From: Merluccius polli
Taxonomy: Eukaryota; Chordata; Actinopteri; Gadiformes; Merlucciidae
Direction of reading: 5' to 3'
Assembly: GCA_030340625.1 (NCBI GenBank)
Contig: JAOPHQ010006258.1
Span: forward strand, 178,501-242,500
DNA length: 64,000 nt
Part shown: positions 23,776-35,360 of the stretch, one piece after another
How positions within the stretch are numbered: the stretch's first letter is position 1
Layout: the number at the start of each line of letters is the position of its first letter
Translations under genes and position numbers: made by a program
Notes under the pieces: model-generated
Seen by the model: only the letters and a program-made list of their open reading frames with translations
Told to the model about the DNA's origin: nothing
Database searches by the model: none

Positions 23776-25205
23776 AAAATCCTTAAACGTTAAGATGCTA
23801 CAATGGATAGGGGAGCTGTGTCTTGGGCAAATTAACTTCAACATTCCACATTAACCGCAACATATTGTACTTATGTATTCATCAGTTGCAGTGTTTGCCT
23901 ACATTTTGATTCCTTAACAAATGTGTTACTAACATTTAAAATAAACATTTTTAGAGAAATGCAGCATCTGTCTCATGTATGCACATTTGGTAAATCCAGT
24001 TTTCAGGAGTTTCTTGATGTAAGGGAGCCCCAGTGTTTCCCATTTATCATCATTTTGTGTAGGTTTAAATTGCTGGGGTCAACTTGAGATGTTTGATTTA
24101 AATTTGAGAGAAAATAAAAGTTTTTCACAGATCTAGCCTCTTTTCCACTTAAAGTGCACTAGATGTTAAATGCATGCCCCTGAACCACTTTAGAGAGGGT
24201 GTAGAAGATTCTTAAAACTCAAGGTGCAGTTTCCAGGTCTACGGAGTCCTTTGCTTCAAACAGGCCATGGAGTCAAGATGTAACGTTAAATCCTTTATTC
24301 ACGGGACCACGCAGGATACCCAAAATCACCAGCGCAGTCCCTTCCGGGCGACTGCCTCCAACAGCAATCACTTAACAGAGCTGAACTCCACAGAGCTCAA
24401 CTCACCTGACTAGCTTCACAGGCCTGAACTCCACAGGGCTAACTGACTAAGCTGCCTCAACTTAACTAACACCTCAGGATTGTCTCCACATGCCTGACCC
24501 CACAGGACTGTCCGTCACAATACACACTCTCTGATTAATTTCTCACACACAACAGTATTACAAAACACAGGGCAAGGGTGGGGCTATTGGAGGCCCTCCC
24601 ATTGTTATCTGTAAACACACCTTCTCTAGGCCATGAGGTGCATCCCCCATATTTCCTATTGGGTTACATCATTTGAACAAGACAATCACAAATTGTTCAC
24701 TCCCTGTCTAGGTTTAAACAGAAGACGAGGTTAATTAATGTTTAGCCCAATACTTCTATTGGTTCCTGATCAACTCCTCAGAAACAGTGGGGGGTTAGAG
24801 ACAGAGGTCTGGCAGGGAGGGGGATACCTTGCTAATCTCAACACCTCAATTGCATCCAGATCACATCACAGTAGTATATACTGAGTGGGGCATAGTTCTT
24901 CTGAGGCATATGATATTTTAAAGTATACCAATAAATCCATTCTTCTACATTCCTTTGGTCAACATTTAAAATATTACAATAAAACACCCGCCCTATATCA
25001 GGAAAATGTACGCCATCAAAATATAAATACTTTGAGTGGGGCAGTAGTTTTAAGGCATATGATATTTTAAAGTATACTAATAAATACATTCTTCTTCAGG
25101 GTTTTCAAATCCCCTCCACCATAGTTTCACAAAATAGCGGCCCCCCAAACAACATTTTGCATAGGGCCCCCAAAATGCTAAAAATGGCCCTGTGTATATG
25201 CACAC
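23296..25205. repeat. shared spacer between array units (copy c)
   Basis: Third copy of the 1.9-kb spacer, with the AT run at about 23705-23771. It has a 7-bp insertion near 23886 relative to the others. No gene seen. Confidence 0.7.
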
Positions 25206-25463
25206 CTGAGCTGTGTCCCAATTCAGGGGTTGCATGCTTCGAAGTACGCAGCCTCGCGGCCTTCGAAGGCTGCGTACTTCTGAGGGACCTTCGAAGGCCG
25301 CATCAACCGTTGTTAAATGAGACGGTCTAGCCTTCGAAGCATTTCCTGGTTGCGTCACCAGCTGCGTCACCAGCCGTGACGCGGGAAAATAAAGAAAGAA
25401 GAAGAAAGACGAGCAAAAAAAGACATTGAAGAGCCAAAAAACGAAAAAACAAAAAATAAAGAC

Positions 25464-28400
25464 ATGGAAGAAATTCCCGACACGTTTTTAATTTTATTTG
25501 TAATCATGTTGCTGATGGAGGAAGGGGAGAAGCGGCTCGTATATCTGCGGACAGGGGACCGAGAGGTAAACCTGTTATTTTAACCCACAGTAATGTTACC
25601 ATTATGTTATCATTACCATTATTAGCTAGTTAACAGTTAGGGGTAATTAACATACCAATACATTACGTTAATGCTAGACATAAACTGTAGATCGGCTCAT
25701 AATGCCATATTACCTGAATAATTCATTAATAGTTAAAGAACCCTGACCTTAATTTAATTATTTTGTCACGAATCATCAAAACTACATGCGAAGCCTAGAT
25801 AGACTGATAAGTGGGTCGGTAAACAGGTTTTGCATTATCTATCAAAGCTCTAAAATGAACTAGAATTATATTGGAATTATCTTAACTAAAATTATGTAGC
25901 TATTGTTTAATTAACCATTTTTCTTCTCCCGTTCTTCCCCTCCTTTTCCCAATCCAGACCAGACCCCTGTACTGCAGGATCAACCTGTCGGTGCCTGTCC
26001 TGGACAGGTTCTTCAGCAACGGCGACACCAGGCAGGACTTCAGGCTGAGCAGAGAGTCCCTGGCAGTGCTTCTGAACCTTCTCCACCAGGGGGGTATACT
26101 ACGAAGCTCGATTAGTGGGTTAGCGAGGTATGTTGCGCTCAAAGCCTGGGTTAGCTGTCCTACGAAAGTCGCTCTCTTTTAGCGTCGCTATATCACCATG
26201 GTAACTTATGCTGGCAACCAAATCTGGTCGGGAGGAGGTTTTCAGCTCAGACTTTCCGATTAGATCGGCTTCTTAAAGCTGAGCGCCGCTTTCGGGACAG
26301 ATCCGATCCCTTTATGAGAGATACAGGTTCTCATCAGAGGGTATTCTTTATGAGAGATACAGGTTCTCATCAGAGGGTATTCTTTATGAGAGATACAGGT
26401 TCTCATCAGAGGGTATTCTTTATGAGAGATACAGGTTCTCATCAGAGGGTATTCGCTATTTGATCGTCCTTGTTGGACCTTATGTAGGCAATGCTACAAA
26501 AAGAAGCCGTGCGCAGTGTGTCTGTGTTTCACTGCGATTTGTTGCCACGGGTACATATTTGCATACAGTTGGTGATGCCGAACATATCAAAAAGGTGCCT
26601 TGCGATATGCAAGGTTGTAAGCTGCCCTAAATACACTGCTAAATATGTTCGTGGTGTTTCCCAACTTTTTGCCAACACAAACTGTCAAGTTGCAAGTTAT
26701 CAACTTGCAGGTAAAAGAAAACACCTGTATACGTGAATGAGCGGTAGAGTGGCGGTAGCGCGTCAGTCTTCAGATTCTGCGTGCTGGGTTCGATTCCCAA
26801 GTGAAGTGGGTATGTGTAGTTTATTAAAAAAAAGTTATATTTCTTATGTCATATGGAATATTTATTCATTAATGTTATGGAATTATCCAGTTTGGTAATC
26901 TAGATGGGGGTAAAAGGCAAGATGATGGACAGGCAACATATGAACCCCGGTCGCTGGCGTTCAGCTCACATCCTAATCCAACACACCACCGTCGCTACCA
27001 TCCAGCACATGCAATACGTTTCTTACATATAGGATGTATTTGAAAGGAATTCCCTAAATTACACAAAAAAAGCAAGTTGGAGGTTGCTTTTGCATTTTGC
27101 AATCATATGTGTAAGAATTGTTCGCCATTAATCCCAATAGAGTATTGGGATTAATGGCGAACAATTCTTGCGCATTCACAGAATCTGCTGTTTTTTGCCA
27201 GCATGGGCAACTGTATCGCCCCTTGCCGTTATTTGCTTTTTAAACTCCTCGTATGAGTTCATAATCACTACTTGCTCCTCCTGAGTGACATACACAGCCC
27301 ATGTTCGCTCCGTCGGATCCATTGCGTCAAGGTGAATGACGTTGGGTTACGCCCTTTTTATGTGAACGCGCATTGAACCTAAAGCGGAAAACCTGGCTTG
27401 ACAAATTTACCTTTAAGTGAGCTTCGTGGAACCGTTTAACTCTGATTGCGAGTTTCGTATTTAGCAATCGAGGTTTTCCCAAGAAAGCCTGGATATGTTC
27501 AGCGAGCTTCGTAGTATACCCCCCAGGATCGGAGACATGGATGGAGTGCCACAATAGAGACCTTGGTGTTCCTGTTCTGGCTGGCGAGTGGGGCATCATA
27601 CAGGGTGGTCTCAAGGGTGTTTGGGATGCCTCGCTCCACTGTCCACCGTATCGTCCACCGAGTTACTGGGGAGGTGGTGGCCATTCGCCACAAGGTCATC
27701 CACTTCCCCAAGACCGCTGAAGACCTGGCGGCAGTAACTCGTGGGTTTGCAGGGCTGGCAAGACACAGAGCCTTTTTAAAGGCTGCTGGAGCGATCGACG
27801 GCTGCCATGTCAGGATCAAGCCACCAAGCGGCCCTGATGGTCACTGCTACCTGAACAGGAAACTGTTTTCATCAATTATCCTACAGGCAGTTTGTGACCA
27901 TCAGGGCCGCTTTGTGGACATGTACGTGGGCTGGCCGGTGTCCGTGCATGACTCCAGAGTACTCCGGCACAGCCCACTGTACAGACAGGTTGTTTACCCT
28001 CCTCCAGGGCACTTCATCCTCGCAGACGGCAGGTACCCGTGCCTCCAGCATCCACTCCCCCTCATCACTCCCTACAAGCGGCCGTTGCAAGGTGTGGGAC
28101 CCCAGCGCTTCAATGGCCATCATTCCAGGGCACGCTCAATCATTGAGAATGCCTTTGGAATGATGAAGACCAGGTTCCGGGCAATCTTTTTGCAAGCACT
28201 GGAGGTGCACCACACCATTGTGCCTCAGGTACGTCATCACACAACAGGCTTCTACTTTACCTCTGAGTAGGCTACTGAAGTGAATCACAATTAATGAATA
28301 AGGTTTTTACATTGCAGGTCATAACAGCATGTGCCGTCCTGCACAACATTTGCCTGGGGGTGGGTGACATCATGCCCCCAGAGGATGAACTGCAGGACGC

Positions 28401-28521
28401 CATGCCAGAGGATGAGGGGGAGAATGGGCTGGAGGCCGTCAGTGGTGCTCCGTGGCGGGACCGGCTGTCTGTAGAGGTGTCTGCCCTGGAGGAGGTTAAC
28501 CCTGACCATGATTATCTTTAG
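25464..28521 (+). pseudogene. Harbinger transposase, unit 3 (split by nested element)
   Basis: Exon 1 is 25464-25565, exon 2 is 25958-26089 plus 27527-28228, exon 3 is 28318-28521 (67 codons, stop TAG). Apart from the nested element no frame break was noticed, so this is the best preserved sequence of the family. The DDE positions are all present in the 3' part of exon 2 (frame open from 27563). The insertion follows NLLHQ in the N-terminal helix-turn-helix region. Confidence 0.8.
26090..27523 (+). mobile_element. nested defective Harbinger-like element, unit 3
   Basis: CAG at 26087-26089 and 27524-27526. Same structure as the copies at 10407 and 18255: 36-bp repeats 26310-26453, tRNA-like relic at about 26740, hairpin 27113-27169, Myb exon 27176-27322. 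Confidence 0.85.
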
Positions 28522-28608
28522 TTGGCAAGTAAAATAATTTTAAAGCCATTATTCCTATTTAAAGTGTTTTGTAGATAGTTTTTTTTTAAATAATTGTATT
28601 ATTATTAT

Positions 28609-28662
<54 letters not shown>

Positions 28663-29299
28663 CTTTCTTAGTGACATGGCAGTTGTCGATCAAGTCAGCC
28701 CTGCAAACCCACTTGATGGACGATGTGGTGGACATTGGAGACCAGACCCCCAAACACCCTGAATGATGCCCAGATGATGTCCCACTACACAAGGTATTTA
28801 TTGTGGCATCCCATCCAGCCCAGCAGCACTGCCATGGACTCCTCCTCAGCCTATTGTACATTGTGGAGTGTGTGTTGTTGATGGCTGATTTACAGCCTCA
28901 CCTGGCCTGAGTCAGACTGATTGGACTCTGGCTGGGTGGGGCTGTACACCTGGGGCCTCATGTACGAAGGTTGCGTACGCACAAAAACGTGGCGTACGCA
29001 AAAAAAAATGGCGTTCCACGCTCACGTTCAGATGTATGAAATGTGAAATGACCGTGGAAATGTGCAGTGCCTCACGTCAACTTCATGGCTGGCGTATGCA
29101 CATTTCTACAGCTATTGTTCCTTTGGCGACACTTAGAGGTGACGCTGGGAAACTGTTAATAATGTCAAAAACAATTAGTCATCAGAGTGATGTGCATGTC
29201 AGAGACACACTTATGAACAATTAACACACCCACCGTGTTTGCAATTATACGGGTGGATATAAAAGCATGCGCAATGTGATGAAGAAAACGGTATTACCG

Positions 29300-29460
29300 A
29301 TGGCAGCGTTAGCGTTGTTAGAGGACCTTGCAAATGGTGCAATCCGACGTGAGCGAGTATTTAGGGAACGCGAGGATTTACTTGCAAACGATGACTTTGA
29401 TGATGAATGATGGCTCATAAGCCGATTTCGAATGTGCGACAAAGTATGCGGGAGTTATAA
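29300..29460 (+). pseudogene. Harbinger transposase N-terminal fragment
   Basis: ATG at 29300 starts MAALALLEDLANGAIRRER, then RVFREREDLL, typical of HARBI1-family N-termini. A TGA codon then interrupts before WLISRFR. No catalytic region remains. Confidence 0.65.
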
Positions 29461-29689
29461 GCGTTACGGAATTTGCTCAAAAACAGCGCCACCTAGTGGT
29501 CTTCCAAGTGTGCGGCATGAAAGTGACGCATAGAATATATTCCTCCGCTTCACCTCCACCTTCAGATCCGACCACTTCTTCTTCCCCTGTGTGTGTGTGC
29601 GCTGCTCGGACCCCACAGGTCACACACACGCTCCCACTCATCTCCTTCCTCTTCATATTGATCCCTGCTGACAGGGACAGAGAGAATCT

Positions 29690-29764
29690 CCCTCCGCGGC
29701 TCCACGTCATCACCACAATCTCCAACTCGGACTCTGTGAAATGTCTTTTCGTTCCTTTGTTCAT
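29690..29764 (-). pseudogene. Harbinger Myb-like gene fragment
   Basis: ATG at 29764 begins MNKGTKRHFTESELEIVV, the usual start of a Harbinger Myb/SANT-like protein. The remainder is lost. Confidence 0.55.
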
Positions 29765-29895
29765 GCTTGTGTTACACCCAGAGAGTGCAAGCTGACTCAA
29801 GGGTTGGCATATTTTAGAAAAGATGTTATTCTGAAAGAATCAATTAAACAAAAAGACAAGTGAGTTGGCTGCTCTTCAGTGGCTTTACTGGTCCC

Positions 29896-30540
29896 TGTAG
29901 CATTCCCAGCTGGACTTTATTCAGACTTTAATTAGCGATGCACTCCATAAAGATGACTGATGGCCCATGGTGCGGTATCAACCATTTATTTTCACACATC
30001 CACACCACAGATACACCGTAAGAGCTGAAAGCAAATAAAAAGGCACAATCATGCACTCGTAATATGACCATGCTTTCCCCACAGCTAGCTACCACAACGA
30101 GGTGAATAGCACTAGCTAGCATTAGCTAACTCCAAAAATGCCATACTCTTACACATATATCAAAAACAAAACGTAACAGAACTTAATTCCACAGTTTATC
30201 AACACACATACCTGTTCGCCTTCCAGCTAGGTGCTATTAAAAGGATGAACAATGCTTCATATGTTTTGTGAACAGTTCTAAGCATGAACAAACGTGTTCA
30301 CCTCTTAAACCTTCCTTTCCGTCTGAGTCGCGCACCGAGAGACGGCAGGTAAACGTCTCTGTGGCCTTTCAAAATAAAGGTCACACAACAAAGTGCAAGT
30401 AAAATTCGCTATGAATATTAATCAGAAACATATTTAGGGCACCATACAAATTTGAATGAACAAATGTGATATCCAAGGCACTATAAACCAATCTCAATAA
30501 TATAAAATATGATAAAACAAAATTATATGGGTCATTTACA
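29896..30540 (-). repeat. BEL 3' LTR
   Basis: 645 bp. It differs from the other LTR by one C in a short run (the only difference noticed). It is the downstream LTR because the element is read on the minus strand. Confidence 0.9.
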
Positions 30541-30718
30541 CTCCCACCAAATCATTAGTGTTTCAAATATAGTCAAATCAAGCATGTGCAAACACAAATG
30601 ATTTTTTAACTCAAAATAACCATAGACCATAGACCTGGTAAGAAAGAAGTGTCAAGTACTTCAAAACAAATGAAAACACATCTTAATAGATGCAAGGCAT
30701 GTGTTAGTTTGTAACTAA

Positions 30719-33700
30719 CTAGTCACTATCTAGTAACAAGACCAGTTTCTGAACAGGCCGTTCAAACACTGACTGCTTGGTGAGACGTTCACCTTTCTTG
30801 CCTAGTTTTCTATCACCTAGACAGATTTTCACCCTCCTAACCAGTCCATCCCTATCCACTGTAGTTTCTGAAACTCTACCCAACCTCCATTCATTTCTAG
30901 GCAGATCATCATTTTTCATCATCACTACATCCCCTTTTTGTAGGTTTCTCTTCGGGGTGTGCCAGCGTTGCCGGATGGCGATGTTGGATAAATACTCTTT
31001 ACGCCAACGGCTCCAGAACTGCTCCGCTAAGTACTGTACATGGCGCCACCTCTTTCTCGCATACATATCTTCTCTGATGAACTTGCCGGGGGGAGGAAGA
31101 GCTGGGGTAGACTTCATGGTAAGAAGTTGGTTAGGGGTAAGCGGCTCAAGACTGTTGGGATCATTGAGGTTTTCAACAGTGAGAGGGCGACTATTAACTA
31201 TTGTCATTGCTTCATAGAAGAATGCTCGGAGGGACGCATCGTCCAGATTTCCAGGAGAGAGAGAGAGGGTCGAGTTGAGGACACTCCTGACCGTCCTAAT
31301 TTGACGCTCCCACACTCCGCCGACGTGGCTTGAACCTGGTGCATTCATGATGAAGTCGCACTGATTCTCAGAGAGAAAGATTGCCAGTTTGTCAATATCA
31401 ACTTCTTTAAGAGCTTCCTTCAGTTCATTTTTAGCTCCTAGGAAGTTGCTTCCTTGGTCAGATTTTATCTGGCGCACTGCACCACGTATGGCAATGAAGC
31501 AGCGCAGTCCATTTATGAAGGAATCTGTTGACATGTCCTCCAGCATTTCGATATGAATGGCTCTGGAGGAGAAGCAGGTGAAGAGAAGGCCATATCTTTT
31601 GCACACACGCCGTCCTTGTTTGGTGTAAAAGGGTCCAAAGCAGTCCATTCCACAGTATGTAAATGGTGGAGATGGATCCAAACGCTCTGGTGGGAGATCG
31701 GCCATTCTTTGCTCTTCTGTGTGTCTCCTGAGCTTTCTACACATCACACATTGGCGAAGATGAGATGCCACGGCTCGACCAATCCCCGATATCCAGTAGC
31801 CCTTTGACCTGATTTCGTTGATGGTCATTCCTTTACCTTGATGTTTAGCCTTTTCATGACAGTGGACGATGATCATCTTCGTGACGTGATGTTCCTTCGG
31901 AATGATCGCAGGATGTTTGGCTGCGTGAGGGAGATTTGAGTCACCGAGTCTACCTCCCACCTTGATCACACCATCATTGTCCAGAAAGGCGTCGAGGCGA
32001 TGCATCTCGTTGTGGAGTGGCAGCCGAGAGCCTTTCTTCAGAAGCTTCAATTCCTCTGGATATGTCTGTCTCTGTAAATCTTTGATTATGAGGCGCTCCG
32101 CGTCCTCTCGTTCCTCCACTGTAGAGAGACCATTGGATTTGTCTTTGTTGATTCGTCGAAGGATACGCGCCACTGCTCTAACAGCCCGGGACCAAGATGA
32201 GAACCCTGACAGCCGATCTGCCAGGGAGTCTTGCTCTGTAGTTTCTGTGCTCAGTGTCTGAGCGCCTTTCACTTCTGGGTCTCCAAGTGGCAGTTCCGAG
32301 ATCACCTCCTCTGAGAGGCCGATTTCCCTTTCCCATAAAAACGCGGGTCCTTGGAACCAGTCTGATGATATCAGCTCACTGATGGTTAGGCCTCTGGAGG
32401 CGTGATCCGCCGGATTTTGGTCAGTGGGGACATATCTCCATTGCTGTTGAGACGTGCTGAGGTGTATCTTCTGGATGCGGTTGGCCACGAACGTGTGGAA
32501 ACGTCGAGCCTCGTTGTTAATATATCCTATAACGACTTTAGAATCAGTCCAGAAGTACTCCTTGGCATCAGCGTATCCAAGTTCTTCTTTTAACACATTG
32601 CTGGTCTTCACTGAGATGACTGCAGCTGTTAGCTCTAATCTCGGGATTGTGGTGACCTTCGTAGGAGCAACACGAGACTTTGCCATGATTAGGGCACAGT
32701 GGATGTCTCCTTCTTCATTTCTGAGTCTCAGGTATGAACACTGCCCGTAGCCAATCATGCTTGCATCGGAGAAGTGGTGTATCTCTTGTCTCGTAACCTT
32801 TCCAAAGTTTGCAGGTGCGTAACTCCGGGGGATGTCTATCTTCTCCATGTTGGTAAGGTCATTTTTCCATCTATCCCACCGTGGACGAAGTTCTTCAGTC
32901 AGGGGATCATCCCAACCCGTTCCCTGTCTGCACATTTCCTGCAGCACTCCTTTTCCGATTAGCAAGAATGGGGCGACAAACCCTAAGGGGTCGTACAAGG
33001 AGGCAACCATAGACAGTATACCTCTTCGTGTTGCAGGTTGGTCCTTGAGGTTGACGTTGAACTTTAAGCAGTCTGACTCGATGTGCCATTGGATACCTAA
33101 TGCTCTTTCTGCAGGTAGATCATCAAAGGTAAGGTTGAGATCTTTAATGTCTGATGCACGTTCAGATGACGGTATGCTCTCTAAGACAGCTCTGTCGTTG
33201 GACACAAATTTGTGGAGCCTAAGACCACCTAGGGCACAAAGTTCTCTGGCTTCTTGAGCGAGCTGAATAGCCTTTTCCATACTGTCCATACTTGCGACCC
33301 CGTCATCGACATAAAAGTCTCTCATAATGAACTGTGAACCTAGAGGGTATAGGTCTCTGTTCTCGGTAGCTAAATACTTCAAGCCATAGTTCGCGCAACC
33401 AGGCGATGAGGCAGCGCCGAAGATATGCACCTTCATACGGTACTCCTGAGGCTGCGCGCTGAGATCTCCTTTCCTCCACCAAAGGAAGCGCAGATAGTCC
33501 TGGTCCATCTTGCTCACATGAAATTGGTGAAACATCCTTTCTACGTCGCACATCAACGCCGTGGAGTGTAGTCGGAAGCGAAGGAGAACACCATTGAGAT
33601 TGTTCATCAAGTCGGGTCCGGTGAGCAGATGATCATTTAGACTGGTTCCCTTGTATTTGGCGGAGCAGTCGAATACCACGCGCAGCTTGTCTGGCTTCTT

Positions 33701-34462
33701 GGCGTGGTAGACGCCATGATGAGGTACGTACCATTTTTCTCCTTCCTTCCCACCATCATGGACTTCCTCTGCGTCACCCTTTTCTATGACATCCTCCATG
33801 AACTTGATGTACTGTTCCTTGTACCTTTCATCCCTCGACAGCTTCCTCTTGAGATGGTTGAGACGAACGACGGCAAGCTGTCTGTTGTCAGGTAAGTTGG
33901 GTCTCTCCTTAAAGGGTAAGGGCATTTCGTAGTGACCTTGGCTATTTTTCCTGATGCCAGTTTTCAGTTTGTCCAGGAACAGGATGTCTTCCTGGGACAC
34001 CGTTTTCCCATCCTCCTTGGCATCCTTAAAATCGGATTCCAGAACACGAATAGCATCTGCAGGGGTGACTGGAGGGAGCTCCTTGACAGCTATCCGGAAA
34101 CACCGTCTTGCCACACTTGGAGCGTCAAGGCATGGCGAAGAGCATCCAACTATACTCCATCCTAGATCGGTACAAACTGCGTAAGGCTCTTCATTTCCTC
34201 CTGATATTACATCTCTTGGTGCCATTGCCCTTGCACAGTTGTATCCTATTAAAAGACCAAACTCACAATCCTGCAGCGGTGGAATCTTGTCTACGATTGT
34301 GGAGAGATGATTCCATTGTCTGGCCGTTTCGCTTGTAGGAATGTGGGTGCGGTTCACTGGAATACAGTTTTTCGTGTAGGCAGGAGGAAGGTCGATGTGG
34401 ATGGGGCTCGTAACCTCGTATACGAAGCCCCGAAACTCGTTGGCTTTCCACAATGGTGTCAC
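30719..34462 (-). CDS. BEL Pol: RT, RNase H, integrase
   Basis: 1247 codons without a stop. In order: the end of the protease linker; reverse transcriptase with catalytic YVDD (in FYVDDGVASMDS) at about residue 390; RNase H from about residue 560 (HHFSDAS, RLELTAA, WTDSKVV); integrase zinc finger HHCC (HHVTKM, HCHEKAKHQGKG, CVMC) near 870-930; integrase core with Asp in GMDCFGP, Asp in SDQGSNF and Glu in GGVWERQIR; and a C-terminal DUF5641-like domain (FWSRWRKEYL). All catalytic residues look intact. The polypeptide copies RNA to DNA and integrates it. Confidence 0.9.
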   Translation of the reverse strand: MTPLWKANEFRGFVYEVTSPIHIDLPPAYTKNCIPVNRTHIPTSETARQWNHLSTIVDKIPPLQDCEFGLLIGYNCARAMAPRDVISGGNEEPYAVCTDLGWSIVGCSSPCLDAPSVARRCFRIAVKELPPVTPADAIRVLESDFKDAKEDGKTVSQEDILFLDKLKTGIRKNSQGHYEMPLPFKERPNLPDNRQLAVVRLNHLKRKLSRDERYKEQYIKFMEDVIEKGDAEEVHDGGKEGEKWYVPHHGVYHAKKPDKLRVVFDCSAKYKGTSLNDHLLTGPDLMNNLNGVLLRFRLHSTALMCDVERMFHQFHVSKMDQDYLRFLWWRKGDLSAQPQEYRMKVHIFGAASSPGCANYGLKYLATENRDLYPLGSQFIMRDFYVDDGVASMDSMEKAIQLAQEARELCALGGLRLHKFVSNDRAVLESIPSSERASDIKDLNLTFDDLPAERALGIQWHIESDCLKFNVNLKDQPATRRGILSMVASLYDPLGFVAPFLLIGKGVLQEMCRQGTGWDDPLTEELRPRWDRWKNDLTNMEKIDIPRSYAPANFGKVTRQEIHHFSDASMIGYGQCSYLRLRNEEGDIHCALIMAKSRVAPTKVTTIPRLELTAAVISVKTSNVLKEELGYADAKEYFWTDSKVVIGYINNEARRFHTFVANRIQKIHLSTSQQQWRYVPTDQNPADHASRGLTISELISSDWFQGPAFLWEREIGLSEEVISELPLGDPEVKGAQTLSTETTEQDSLADRLSGFSSWSRAVRAVARILRRINKDKSNGLSTVEEREDAERLIIKDLQRQTYPEELKLLKKGSRLPLHNEMHRLDAFLDNDGVIKVGGRLGDSNLPHAAKHPAIIPKEHHVTKMIIVHCHEKAKHQGKGMTINEIRSKGYWISGIGRAVASHLRQCVMCRKLRRHTEEQRMADLPPERLDPSPPFTYCGMDCFGPFYTKQGRRVCKRYGLLFTCFSSRAIHIEMLEDMSTDSFINGLRCFIAIRGAVRQIKSDQGSNFLGAKNELKEALKEVDIDKLAIFLSENQCDFIMNAPGSSHVGGVWERQIRTVRSVLNSTLSLSPGNLDDASLRAFFYEAMTIVNSRPLTVENLNDPNSLEPLTPNQLLTMKSTPALPPPGKFIREDMYARKRWRHVQYLAEQFWSRWRKEYLSNIAIRQRWHTPKRNLQKGDVVMMKNDDLPRNEWRLGRVSETTVDRDGLVRRVKICLGDRKLGKKGERLTKQSVFERPVQKLVLLLDSD

Positions 34463-35360
34463 ATCCTATCATAGTCGTTAACTTCAGTGTTACTGGACAG
34501 GAGTCTACCTTTAGAGTTTTGCTCACTTCCTCGTCGACGAATGTGGTGTCACTTTGTGTGTCCAGCAGGGCGTAGACAAGTTTTTCAGTTTGTGAGTTAT
34601 TCTTGGATGACACCCAAACAGGCACAATCATCGACGTGTTGGTAGACTGTCCAGTCGTGACGGCATGTGACATCGCAGTCGTGGCAGGATCTGTTCGATG
34701 TGTGTTGCTTGGGGATATGGTTTCCCAAGGTTTGGACCGTTCCCTTTTTACATAGTTTTCATCGTGAAGACATGTTGGATGTTTGCCTTTGCAGGTGTTG
34801 CAGGAATGTCTATGTCGGCAGTCCTTTGCACTATGGCCAGGTTTGGTACAGCCATAGCAGAGCTTGTTCTCTTTCACAAATTCTCTTCTCTCTGCCAGAG
34901 TCTTGGCGATGAACTTGGGACATCCGTGTAGCCTGTGTTGAGTGTCTTGACAGAACGCACAAGGGGGCTTTTCCTTCCCCTTCGCTGGCCTTTGCCTTTC
35001 ACCGTCGGCTTCGGTTTCGGTTTGAGTACTCAGAACACTCGCCTTGTTCCTCTTGGGGTCCCTGTTATTCCTTTTAGCTGGGCTAGACTCGGAGTTGTGG
35101 AAGGCATATGGTGAGGTGATCGGATTACAGGCAATCCTTGCCTCCTTTGCTATGAAGGTGGTGAAGTCCTTAAAACTGGGGAATTCTCGATTTGAGTCCA
35201 AGGCTTCCGTAGCCTTCCTGTTCCATCTAGATGCTATCCAGTCTGGCAGTTTGTGGACTAGCTTCCTGTTCTCTTCACAGTCGTTCAGTATTTCAAGGCT
35301 TTTCACATGTGACATTGCATCTTGACAGGCGTTCAAGAAATCTGAAAAGTCCCTCTGCAT
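34263..35360 (-). CDS. BEL Gag C-terminus and protease (out of frame)
   Basis: 365 codons with the rest of the gag domain, then zinc knuckles (CYGCTKPGHSAKDC preceded by CAFCQDTQHRLHGC, followed by a CNTC segment), then the A17-type protease with the active-site motif LLDTQSDTTF. It leaves the family pattern near 34410, and pol continues in the third frame. No domain is missing, but the polyprotein is split. Confidence 0.8.
   Translation of the reverse strand: MQRDFSDFLNACQDAMSHVKSLEILNDCEENRKLVHKLPDWIASRWNRKATEALDSNREFPSFKDFTTFIAKEARIACNPITSPYAFHNSESSPAKRNNRDPKRNKASVLSTQTETEADGERQRPAKGKEKPPCAFCQDTQHRLHGCPKFIAKTLAERREFVKENKLCYGCTKPGHSAKDCRHRHSCNTCKGKHPTCLHDENYVKRERSKPWETISPSNTHRTDPATTAMSHAVTTGQSTNTSMIVPVWVSSKNNSQTEKLVYALLDTQSDTTFVDEEVSKTLKVDSCPVTLKLTTMIGCDTIVESQRVSGLRIRGYEPHPHRPSSCLHEKLYSSEPHPHSYKRNGQTMESSLHNRRQDSTAAGL

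Noticed and set aside
31962..32261. Many + strand frames of 60-146 codons across 30.7-36.7 kb
   Set aside because: Antisense shadows of the BEL polyprotein.
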